Shown: one piece after another, positions 24,332-35,249 of the stretch
Numbering within the stretch: position 1 is the first letter of the stretch
Layout of the letters: the number at the start of each line of letters is the position of its first letter
Source: Pegea sp. RAD2-039
Taxonomy: Eukaryota; Chordata; Thaliacea; Salpida; Salpidae
DNA length: 64,000 nucleotides
Direction of reading: 5' to 3'
NCBI GenBank assembly: GCA_034620365.1
Contig: JAQGEQ010000151.1
Location: 182,118 to 246,117 of the forward strand
Program-made: the position numbers and the translations under genes
Notes under the pieces: generated by a model
Told to the model about the DNA's origin: nothing
Seen by the model: the letters and a program-made list of their open reading frames with translations, nothing else
Database searches by the model: none

Positions 24332-27300
24332 CAAGCTTACTAATTGGTATGTTTGAAAGCACACTGATCAAGTTTAGATCTACATTTTGCTATTATTGTA
24401 TCTGCTCCTATATTTAAAATTCAAACTCAAACTTGATGAGATGAAATTTTATATTTTCTATGATAACGAGTTGACGAATTTTTAGATAATGTGAGTTACC
24501 ATTGCCATATAAATAAATTTTAATATGTATACTTTCCATATAAACAGAATTATTTCTAATCTTGTTGAGTACAAAAGCAATTTCGTTTCTTCTAATAAAT
24601 ATCAATGAAATTTTTGATATTTTAAATAAATGTCGCATTTCAAAAATAAAAGGTAATTAATAAAAAAACAAACTTTCCTGGAAATGATTTATAGAATAAC
24701 ATCACAAAAATAACAGATAAAGCGTGACTAAGACTCAAATATCTTATTTCGACTATTTTTGTAGTGAGTAAAGACAATATGATTTAAATTTTAAGCGTCA
24801 CATTTCTGGAGTTGTAGATAGAACTTTTAAGATAATATTAGTGTGTTTTGTCGTAGATTATTTAGAAACAAACGAAAATTTAAAACGTTTGAACGTCAAA
24901 TGGTAACTAACACGTTTTTTGGTAACAATCTTTTTGCTGGTCAAAAAGTTTCACAGATAAATGTGCAGATTAACTTACAAACTCACTATCTCATCAACCA
25001 AATATTTTTAATGACAAAAGTAGGCTTTGCTAAAATAAGGAATAAAAATAAATAAGTTAGAAATTCACAAATCGTAAACTAATAAAAATAATTTATTTAT
25101 TAAACTACAAATACAATTATATTTGATTTTCAAAAGCTTAATTCAAAAATGGTGTTTAACATTTAGACAGACAAAGTAGTGATTACTTTCAAATTAAAAC
25201 TCACTTGAACTTATAATTTTTCCATAAATAGATTTTTTTACCAAATTAAGCTAAACTTCTTTTTAAAGAATTTCTGACATATTGAACGATACTTTATGAC
25301 ATCAATATTTACTTGATATTAAAAAGCTTTAAATCTTTTTCAGCTTTTTTGCTTCTAATAATATTCTGCTAGAAATAATTATAATTTTTTTGGAATCGTG
25401 TAAACATTTTTGTTTTACTTTGATGAAGCTAAGATTTATTTACTTTCCTGATTAATTTGTGAATATTTAGTAGGTGGAATTAATTTTAAATCACACTAAA
25501 TAGTTTCTAATGTTTTGATTTTATAGAAAATTCTGATAAAAATCATTTTTAAAGATAAGATTAAATAAATTATCAAGTTTATTGTTGATATTTCCACTAT
25601 TTAAACCTTTAGTCATATCTACAAGTTGCAACTTCAGGGAAAATAGTTTAGTAAAGTTTACATTAAACGCATTAAACTTTTGCAAAGAGTCATTTATAGT
25701 AAAATGCAACATTAGAAAGTTTAATAAATTAACTGATCAAACTGTATGGAAATAGATTTGAAAAGATATGAGTTGTAAAATAAAGCAATCAATGTTTAAT
25801 TGCTCAATTATTTTACAATTAAACTGAAAGCTTTGTTTTTAATGTTTCTCACACTATTTATCATACTCCAATTTTTAGTAAAATTGTTATTATTTTTTAC
25901 CTACAAATTATACTTTGGTTTACATTATCTACCAAATCTTTTAATAAAAAGCCGTTTCTAACTACTTTGTTAATATAAATTTAATATTTAAGAAACATGT
26001 ATTTTTTAAGCTTATCTAATACAGATATTTATGTATACTTTTTGTTTTAAATTTCTAAAACTTGAAAATTATTGATTAAATAAATAAAGCAAATTTTGTT
26101 TGTTTTAATTTTACAAAAAATTTGCCTACATTTTATAATCCAAATTGTATTACTATTTGTAATAAAATGTAAAAGAATAATGTAAGCGATTGTAAATAAA
26201 AGCCGCAGAAAATTGACAGTTTGAACAAGGCTTTTTGATGTCACTGAAGTGTATTAAATACAAGTTTTGTAGACGCCAGTTGGATAAGGGTTTCGATTAG
26301 TAGTTACATTTGCTTGTTCAACCGTTCAAACAGTCTGCGACTAGAAAGAAAAAAAAGTTTAAAAATAAATCTTTAATTAGCTTTTTGCTTTGTAATTTTT
26401 AGATGTTTATCGTTTAATTATAAATTTTGAAATAAAGTAAGTTTTCAAAAAAATGTATTTGATATTCAAACATTAATCGATTTTTACAACAAATTACTTT
26501 AAATTAAACAAATAAGGGTTATTATTTTTTGTATTTAGTTTAAATAATCTTTTTAGAAAATTATACTGTAGGAAATAACATTTTTGTACAAAATTGTAAA
26601 TACTGAAAATTTTATAAAATTGAGTAAAGTCATTTTGAAATTTTGTAATAAGCTCTTTCCAAAATAGATCAAAATTCATTTTACTTTAGAAATAAAATAA
26701 ATATTTTTTAACATTTGTCACATATCTTTAAGTCGATTTATTCTGACAAAAAGTGATTCTGTAGGATTTGTTCATACTTCTACAAATTTATGTATATTTA
26801 AGTATCAAACCCTTTCTTACGACGCCAGAAGCTTTGTAAGGTTAATGAACGCGATATATACAGGCCTATTTTGTTCTTTACATTTTTCCTGTAGTTGATG
26901 CACATAAAATGTAATGTTCATGGTAGAGCATTTAGATCTAAAACCGCAAGACAGGTGGTAAGTCGTCGCTACAAAGTGTTTCTCCAGAGTTTGTTGTAGA
27001 AATGGTTTTGTTGGTTCGTAATTTAGGCCGTTAATGATTGGTAAACGTTCCATTTGGTTCAGTGTAGTATTCGTCACGGTATTTTGCTGAAAGCAAAAAA
27101 GCGAAAAATACTCTCCCTAAGTTTGTTTCTTTTGTACAAGATTTCTTCTGCTGTAGATTACGGGAGTTTTGTGCAATAGACATTTTGTGAGTCAGGTGCA
27201 CTCCTAATACCGTTGTATGAGATTATATCTTCTTGTGAACAATGAACGAATAAATATTTTTATTAAAAATTTAAAAAACTCTAAGATCATTTAAGTTTGA

Positions 27301-27523
27301 AAAAGATTTTTTGATTTTTTTTATTATCAGCGTACCATTATGTTTTAAAATTTAGTTATTGCAGTTATCCTACTTTTTAGAAATACTTATTCTATTTTTT
27401 AACTCGGGCTTATTCGTAATACACCATTTTAGTAAATAATCATGTAGTAAATTTTAGTGAGCATCAAATATTTAACTGATCAAAAATTTGTATTTCTTTT
27501 CTAACCACGCAGCTAGCATCATC
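24332..27523. other. Intergenic region with one LINE fragment
   Basis: 3.2 kb between the receptor gene and NSA2. Apart from the reverse-transcriptase fragment around 26,815-27,200 it is AT-rich; short open frames show no recognisable protein features. Confidence 0.5.
26815..27200 (-). mobile_element. Decayed non-LTR retrotransposon (LINE) reverse-transcriptase fragment
   Basis: On the minus strand a broken frame reads SDDLPPVLRF, then after a frame change CGFRSKCSTMN and LQEKCKEQNRPVYIAF followed by INLTK. In non-LTR retrotransposon reverse transcriptases of the CR1/RTE/Jockey type this region is the QCGFR..ST segment followed by motif A (FxDxxKAFD). Here the motif-A Asp is Asn (FINLTK) and the frame is interrupted, so the copy is dead. 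No target-site duplication or tail could be delimited. Confidence 0.75.
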
Positions 27524-29941
27524 ATGGTTAGTATTTTATTTTTTATGTTGAAGCTATATAATTAATAATGTTTTATTTGATTCTTATTATTATTTGTATA
27601 TTCTTATAAATGTTTTTTGTTTTATTTTTTTACAATAAGAATTTTTTGAGTTGGTTTTTTATAATTATTTATTTTAATGGTTTATAATTTCTTAGTTTCA
27701 TTAGTTGTTTCATATTAAATTAGACATTTACAAATAAAAATATCAGCTTTGCTAATGAATAAATTATTTCTAAGTATTCTCTTATTTTTTTTAAATTTAT
27801 AATTATAGTTTTCATCAATTTTTAGTATATAGATTAGAGTATAAATAGTTATTACATTTTTTTATAATTTATTTCTAGTTATTTTTATATTTAAATATGT
27901 ATTTTATTTTATCAATTTATACTTTGATATATTTGTATTTATAAATTTTGTTCTATGAAAATATAATATTTTCTAGTTTTTCTAAAACTAAGTCTAAAAA
28001 CAAAAAAATTATTAATTTATGATTACTAAATTTTATGAATTTTAACTATATTGTTTTGTAATCATTTTTTAAATAATTGTGTTTATTTAATAAGTTATTT
28101 ATCATGTTATTCTATTAGAAAATCATTTAAAAATTAAAAGAAGACCATTTTATACATTATACAAAACCAATATTTTATAATTCTTTTATTGATTTGTCAT
28201 TTTTTTAATTTTTAACATTTTTTTCAGCCTCAAAACAATCATATTGAAAGGCATCAGAAACTACATGGATTTAGATTAGATTATCATGAACGAAAGTAAG
28301 TTATAATTTCATTCTCAATTCATAAAGTTTTTATCAACTTTTTTAATTATCACTTTTAAGTATCAATGGTTTTTATTTCTTAGTATCTAAGGTTTTGTAT
28401 TTTTTCTAAAATGTCTTATATTCTATTCATTTTTTTCTTAAATGTTTTTAATTGAATTTGTTCCATAGGCGTAAGAAGGAGGCTAGAGAGCCCCATACTA
28501 GAGCCAAAAAAGCAAGAAAGTTGCTGGGTATAAAGGCTAAACTGTATAATAAGGAACGACACAATGAAAAGATACAGATGAAAAAAACTCTTAAGGTAAA
28601 GTTCTATTCAGTTTGAAAATTTTCAATATCAACTTATTTTACTTCGAAGATAGATATTTTTATTGATTTTATGATTTTAATTGTATTTTTAGATGCATGA
28701 GAAACGAAATACAAAACAAAAAGATGATGATATGACACCAACTGGAACAGTTCCTCATTATCTACTTGATCGTGAAGGGCATAGCAGAGCAAAAGTTTTA
28801 TCAAATATGATCAAACAAAAACGGAAGGAAAAAGCTGTAAGTTTATTGAGATAATAAATTCTAACTAGAGATTTTTGAAAGTAATGAAAAGCAGATAAAA
28901 GTAGATTTTATTAACTTTTTAGGGTAAATGGGATGTTCCTCTTCCTAAAGTTCGAGCTCAGAGTGAAGCTGAAGTGTTTAGAGTGCTGAAGACGGGAAAA
29001 AGAAAAAGTCAGATTTATTTCTTAATTTTTTAAGTATTCCAGTATTTATTGTTTTATAAATTTTAATAATTTTCTTAAAAATCTTTGCATTTTAATCAAT
29101 ATGTTATCTTATGAGTAACTTCATCTAAATCATTTTACTTTTTTTAATTTTAGAGAAAGCTTGGAAGAGAGTAATTACTAAATGTACTTTTGTACCTGAA
29201 AATTTCACTCGTAAGCCCCCTAAATATGAAAGATTTATCCGACCAATGGTAAGATTATTTTTCTACTTTGATGTTTAAACGATTTATAAATTGACCAATG
29301 CGTTTTGTGTTTCTTATTTCTATTATTTATCTGTTCTAACATTCAGTTTTAGTTAATTTTTCCCAACAACTCATTTGATAAAAATGTCTTGATCTGTTTA
29401 GCTTTGAAACTTTTTAAAATGAAGCAGTTCAAATTGTGCTAAGAACGATTCTACCAAATATATAAAATAACTTCAACATCTATTGATTAAAACACTAGTT
29501 ATCATTAAAACGTTTCAATCTTTACAAAAATTTGTCTTTAATCCGAAGATGTTTAAAAATAATTTTGTAATTTCTGTCCTATTAGTTTAACTATCAAATG
29601 ATAATTCAGTTTTTCATTATTGTAGGCTCTTCGTTACAAGAAAGCTAATGTAACTCATCCAGAGTTACAAGCAACTTTCTTTCTACCTATTATTGGTGTG
29701 AAGAAGAATCCATCTTCTGCTCTTTATACTTCACTCGGAGTTATAACCAAAGGTACGGTCTTGGAGGTTAATGTCAGCGAACTCGGTCTTGTAACACAAG
29801 GAGGAAAAGTTGTTTGGGGTAAGAAGTAATATGTTTACTTGTAACTGTTGGATTTATATCGATATTTTTACAGGTAAATACGCTCAAGTGACAAATCATC
29901 CAGAAAATGACGGTTGTATTAATGCTGTTCTGTTAGTTTGA
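27524..29941 (+). CDS. NSA2: NSA2 ribosome biogenesis factor (TINP1)
   Basis: NSA2 is a nucleolar protein needed for maturation of the 60S ribosomal subunit. Exons: 27524-27526, 28228-28295, 28469-28595, 28693-28836, 28923-29007, 29154-29248, 29626-29818, 29874-29941. The product is 260 aa, the same length as the human protein as I recall it, and the sequence is collinear throughout: [111 protein letters not shown]. The first coding exon contributes only the ATG, which ends exactly at the donor GTTAGT. A branch-point and acceptor-like string (TTCTAACCACGCAG) ends 10 nt before the ATG. AATAAA lies about 25 nt after the stop. Confidence 0.95.
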
Positions 29942-30065
29942 GTTTTTAACCTGTTTGTGTCTTGCAAATAAACAACTTCTCTATAATCTCTTGTGGTATC
30001 TAGTAATATTAAGTCAACAAATAATCAAAAACTGGCAAAATAAATTTCTTTTTTTATTACAAAAA

Positions 30066-30938
30066 TCACAGCTTTTCATCGAGTTCAGGCAGATTCTCTT
30101 TCAGTTGTCTACTAACAGCTTCTTTACTAACATGTACTACTGCTCCATTATCCAATTGAAACTTACAAAGCTCCCTCAAAGGCCTCATCAAAATCTAAAT
30201 CAAAATAAAGTTACAAAAACCATTTAGAGATTTGAAAGATTTTCTCACCTCTTTAAAATTTTGTGGTTCAGTACATGAAAGAGCTATTGCCGCACATTCA
30301 ATGGTAGAAAGAAATTGATCTTTCGGTTGAGTTCTAATCACATATTCACTGATAACCTCTTGATTAATCGCAACCTAAATTAAAAGCTTTAAATATTTCA
30401 CTATAACCAACTTAATCTTACCTTTGGCAAATTATGTAAAAACTTATTCTGGGCATAGATAGATCTTGCTTGCTTCCAAGTTCCGTCTATTAGAACAAAA
30501 TTATAATTTGTATGTTCCAACTTGTCCAAGTTTGCCAAATCAGTGGCACTTTTATCAGGGTAAAGAATGAAAGTATTTTTCTGATATAAAATCTCGTGTA
30601 AATTGGGGAAAAGCTTAGATGGGAATTTCTTGGCTCGATAAACGATACAATCATCGGAATTAATTGAAGCTTTAAGAATAGCAACTGTGTTTAAAGGTCT
30701 TTTAATTTCATCTGGATGCTGTAGAATGTAAATCTTAGTTCGTTTGAGTTTGATAGGAGTCTCTGGTAAGTGACAACAGATACAAACCGATACTGGGCGG
30801 CTGTAATGAAGAGATTTATTTACTAAGATCTGTAATTGATGATCATACATACCAACATCTGATACACTTTTGTCTTCTAGCAACTTCATGCCTGCATTCA
30901 TTTATTACATCATCGGAAAAAAGATTTAGAAAATCCAT
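30066..30938 (-). CDS. DTWD2: DTW-domain tRNA-uridine aminocarboxypropyltransferase (DTWD2-like)
   Basis: DTW-domain proteins install acp3U on tRNA using the aminocarboxypropyl group of S-adenosylmethionine. Minus-strand exons: 30853-30938, 30422-30800, 30249-30374, 30066-30194; 239 aa. The N-terminal zinc-type cysteines KCIRC and CRPVSVCICCHLP are joined only after removing a 52-bp intron (30801-30852). An uninterrupted frame through that intron exists but loses the first CxxC. Other motifs: ILQHPDEIKRPLNTVAIL, ILYPDKSATDL, the signature LIDGTWKQAR, then YVIRTQPKDQFLSTIECAA near the C-terminus. The start at 30938 gives MDFLNLFSDDV. It converges on NSA2 with only 124 bp between stops. DTWD2 rather than DTWD1 is a judgement from the RTQPKDQFLSTIECAA segment. 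Confidence 0.88.
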
Positions 30939-33803
30939 TTCAAATTAATTTTACAATAATTAAGAAGTTCATAAAAAATAACTTAAAAATAACTAAAAAT
31001 ATAAAATAACTTTTATATTAAAATGATTAGAAGTATTTTATAAGCTTCTACACAAAGTTAAACTTTTATCAATAACTAAAGTTAGACTAAATTCATTATA
31101 AATTTATACAATACTTTTGCTGAGTTATAGCTAACTTTACAATTCTAATATAAAATAATAAATAAACAAGTAACATTTATAAAAAGTTTTGAATAGAGTA
31201 GAAAATGTTTACCATTTACAAAACTAAAATGTATAAATTAAGATTAGTAAACATTTACAGATAGAAGAAAAAATTATTAAGATTGATATTAAATACTTAT
31301 TTAAATTAAAACTTCTATAAAATAAATACTAATTATAGATTAAAGTAAATAAGGGTAGATGAATTTTTTTTTTAAATATAATTAAACTTTTAGTCAAGTA
31401 ATAGGAAACATCATGAATCTTTGAAAATTTGCTGATGATAAAAGCAAATAAAACATAACTTAACTGATTGTCACTGAGTTAATGTTATTTTCAGAAAATA
31501 ATTATAATTTTTACATTAAAAGCAAACCACTGATATATCAGATAAAATAACTAAATTTATTTGTAAAATGAATACATATGATATTTCAATTTAATAATCT
31601 TACTTTAGCACTGCAAATAAAACAGAATGACTTTATCTAAAATCAAAATAGTAATAAATTATTAGCAGCTTAAAATAGAATACCCATTTTAAAAGAAAAT
31701 ATTTTGTCTACTAGCAGAAATGACCAAATATAATTTAATACCTGATATAATTATGATATAGTTATAATAAATTTTAGGTAAAGTATCTATATAATACCAA
31801 TTACACAAACAATCAGAAGATGCTTATTACCAAAAACTTTATACTACATTGGAAAAATCACCTAAATTTTGCAGTAATTTATTTATAGACAATTTATTAA
31901 CCAAAAATTTTGCTAAAAATAAAAGTTTAAGGTACATGTGTTGAAACAGTTTTGTAAGCCATGATGTTAAAATCATTTATTTGGTTGTATCCTTAATTTT
32001 TTTACCAAAATTCTATTGAAAGTTTATAAAGACAACAGAGGTTTGATCTTTCATTTATTTGTAATGTCATAAGAATGTAACACTTTTATATAGGTCTTTT
32101 TTGAACAATGACAAATTATTTATAATTTGTAAAAGAGTTCATGGAAATAATTTGTCGGGACAAAAATCAGCACATTTACAGACTGCATGAGTGAATATAT
32201 TAGTGATCTTTAAATCATTTTTGGCAGTTTATGAAAACTAGAAAAGAATTGACTCATTTCACAAGTTTAGTTATACTTTTGATTACTTAAATCCATCTTT
32301 TCTTCAAGAATAGGTCTTTTTTGGTAGTTTAGCTGGTGTAAAAATCATACTTGGTATAATGATTTTAAAGCTTTTATTTACAAAAGAAACATGATGACAA
32401 TGTTTAAAGTTAGTTCTTTTTTTAGCATAATTATTACTTTAAAAGCTACTCATAAATTCTAAACTCAAAACTAAAGAAGTTACTGCTAATAAACTTTTTT
32501 TAATGATTTAATAATACAAATTTGACGTATTAACGAAACCAAGGATAAGTTTGATTAAAATGAGAATAATTAATAAAGCCATTAAGTAATAAAGATTATG
32601 GGAGATTTATATAAAAAAAAGTACATTTACACATGAATTATTATTTTTTACTATGACTTTTAAGTCGGTAAAACTAACTTTTTTTCTATAATGCATGAAC
32701 AATAAATAAAAAAGTAAAAATTTGAAGATATTATAGTTGTAAAGTAGAGTGGTCTTCAGAGTCAAGAGCTTATAAAACTTTTTAGCGCAATATTCTAATA
32801 TATTAATAACTTTATTTTAAAATTTCAGGCATCTATATCTTCAAAAGACAAATTTTCATTCTTTTAATACCTAATCTAAAAATTAGTTTTGAAGAAAGAA
32901 GTAATAACAATTTTCCTTGACACCTTTGTTTTGTACTTTGCCTTGCATATATCTCATAGAGTATAAATATTTTTTAACTTATTTGAAATTAATTATAATA
33001 GATCCAGGAAGAACTCAGTTATTTCTCAAGAAAATATTTTTCATATTTTAAGATAATGCTGCTATAGAAAAATCATTGCAGTTATTTTGAGGTTGAAGCC
33101 ACTTTTGTAGCAGACTATTTTAATTTGAGTTTGTTTATAATTTAACGTTAGTAAACGTTATATTTGAATATCAAAATAAATATATTTGAAAACGAATATT
33201 TAACTTGTATGCTTTGGTTTAAAAAGTTTATTGTTATTTTTTAGCTTTAAACAAACAACTATTAATTTTCAATGTATTTCTGACCTTTCCAATATTTAAT
33301 CTGTATACGAAAACCTGTTGAAAAAGATATATTTAATATATAATATTAAATTTTATTGAAAAAATTTAGATTGTTATTTGATTGAAATTTCTATTCTTGC
33401 AAATTTGATTTTAGATAGTTAAATATTATAAAAAAGTTAACATTAAATTTGCAAATATTATTTTATTTTTGAAAAGTTATTGTCTATATCCATAAAAATT
33501 TAATTGTTATTAACATACATGGAATATTTTATTAATTTTTAATTGTTTCTTTTTTAATAACTTGTGTAACTTTATGTAATATTAATAATAGATTTTTGTT
33601 AAATATATAAATTAGTAACTGTGATGTATATTTTTACATTTAATTGAAAGCTAATCAGTTATTTAATCAATTAGTTATAATTATTTTAAGTTTTATGTTA
33701 TTAATCTTAATATTTTAAAGTGTGTTTTTATGTACAACAATACTCTTGTTATTATTTTTATAACATTTTGTTATAAATTAATTTTTAATTGATATTTTTC
33801 TTA
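30939..33803. other. Intergenic region between DTWD2-like and TAMM41
   Basis: 2.9 kb of very AT-rich sequence. No coding segment, RNA gene or clear repeat was seen. It should contain the promoters of the two divergently oriented flanking genes. Confidence 0.5.
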
Positions 33804-33839
33804 ATGTTTCAAGTTGTATTTATAAAAGTAAATTTAGCT

Positions 33840-34907
33840 ATGAGATTCACATCTGAACTTTTATACCGTGTTGGCCCAAATGCATTAAATTCTTTCTCGT
33901 ATGAAAAGTTTTTAGGTTTATTTCCTTCAAAAATCAATTTAGCTTTTGCTTATGGCTCTGGAGTTTTTGCTCAAAAAGGTAATGAAGATACTGATAATAA
34001 AATGCTTGATTTTATTTTCACTGTTGAAAATAGCTTTGAATGGCATAAAGCAAACTTAGAAATGAATCCTAATCATTATGCTTTGATGGGAAAGCTAGCC
34101 AATAATGAAAGCTTTCATTCATGGTTTAATAGCACTGGAGCTGGTGTTCACTTTAATACTGGTATATCTTGTCAAGGTAGAAAGTTAAAGTATGGTGTTA
34201 TCTCTCAAGAAAATCTGTTGAAAGATCTTAATTGCTGGGATCAATTATATGTTGCTGGTCGCCTTCACAAACCTGTTCATATAATTAGTCATAATTTTGA
34301 AGAATCTGTAGACATTTTAAATGCGTTGAAGTTTAATCTAGAAAGTAGTATAATTACATCTTTTCTTTTACTACCAGAAAGTTTTTCAGAACTACAACTA
34401 TTTACAGAAATTGCTGGGCTTTCATATACAGGAGATATAAGAATGGGCATAGCTGAAGATAAAGGCAAAGTTTCAAATATCGTTGAAGCAAATATTAATG
34501 GATTTAAATCACTTTATAACCCAATAATAAATTCTTTTATTGACCCAGACAAGAAAAATTTTCGAAAAGATTTTCTGTACTGGAATAAAAATTCAAATTT
34601 ATTTATTCAAGATAAAAGTGCTAGTGTGGTTCATAGTCTTTTAAGAAAGTTGCCAAAAAATTTGATGCTGGAGATGTGTTTTGCTTATGATAAAGAAGCT
34701 AAACATATTCGTGATATTGAAGAAATAGCTAAAGGAATGGCTAAATATCCTGATATGGCTGATTTGACTAGAAAAGCTTTAAATAGTATTATAAGTCAAT
34801 CTAGTACTACTCAGACACTAAAAAATCTCACAACTGTTGGACCATTAGAAGCAGTCAAATATAGTGGTCAAAAATTTAGTAAAATGTTAAAGAGTTTAGT
34901 CAACTAA
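33840..34907 (+). CDS. TAMM41: TAMM41 mitochondrial phosphatidate cytidylyltransferase
   Basis: TAMM41 makes CDP-diacylglycerol from phosphatidic acid and CTP on the matrix side of the inner mitochondrial membrane, the first step towards cardiolipin. One uninterrupted exon encodes 355 aa from the ATG at 33840; an in-frame ATG at 33804 would add 12 residues. I prefer 33840 because MRFTSELLYRVGPNAL looks like a mitochondrial presequence. Family landmarks are LAFAYGSGVFAQ (nucleotidyltransferase GSG), MLDFIFTV, GRKLKYGVIS, LYVAGRLHKPVHII, FLLLPESFSELQLFTEIAGL, SYTGDIRMGIAEDKGKV and a C-terminal ISQSSTTQTLKNLTTVG segment. It is intact and intronless, unlike the other genes in the window. Confidence 0.93.
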   Translation: MRFTSELLYRVGPNALNSFSYEKFLGLFPSKINLAFAYGSGVFAQKGNEDTDNKMLDFIFTVENSFEWHKANLEMNPNHYALMGKLANNESFHSWFNSTGAGVHFNTGISCQGRKLKYGVISQENLLKDLNCWDQLYVAGRLHKPVHIISHNFEESVDILNALKFNLESSIITSFLLLPESFSELQLFTEIAGLSYTGDIRMGIAEDKGKVSNIVEANINGFKSLYNPIINSFIDPDKKNFRKDFLYWNKNSNLFIQDKSASVVHSLLRKLPKNLMLEMCFAYDKEAKHIRDIEEIAKGMAKYPDMADLTRKALNSIISQSSTTQTLKNLTTVGPLEAVKYSGQKFSKMLKSLVN

Positions 34908-35249
34908 TTTATAAAAATTTTATTTTGGATTTTTTTTTTGCATGTGAATATTTAAAAGCATTTTAAGGAAATTATTATTTTAAAATATTTTGATAAAATT
35001 ATTCTTTATTATTTTAGTTAATAACTAAATACTTGGAACAATTAAATCATGTTTGTAAAATAAAACAGTTTTTTTTTCTTTCTATGAAAATCATAATAGA
35101 ATAAGAATAAATTAATATATAAATTAAACAATTATTATTGTTGGGTAGAATATTTAATATTATTACTATAATTTGAAATTATCTCAGTTATATTTTTTGT
35201 TCTTTCAGGAGCTTTTTATTTAATATTTTTATGAAATTTTTTTAACAAA
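34908..35249. other. Short intergenic gap between TAMM41 and ARMC6
   Basis: 342 bp between two genes on the same strand. An acceptor-like site (TTTTTTGTTCTTTCAG) ends about 40 nt before the ARMC6 ATG, so a 5' UTR intron or a trans-splice site may lie here. Confidence 0.5.

Noticed and set aside
30401..30901. Single uninterrupted DTW-domain frame starting MNAGMKLL
   Set aside because: It reads through a 52-bp intron. Splicing restores the CxxC cysteines and a start at 30938, which fits the family better.
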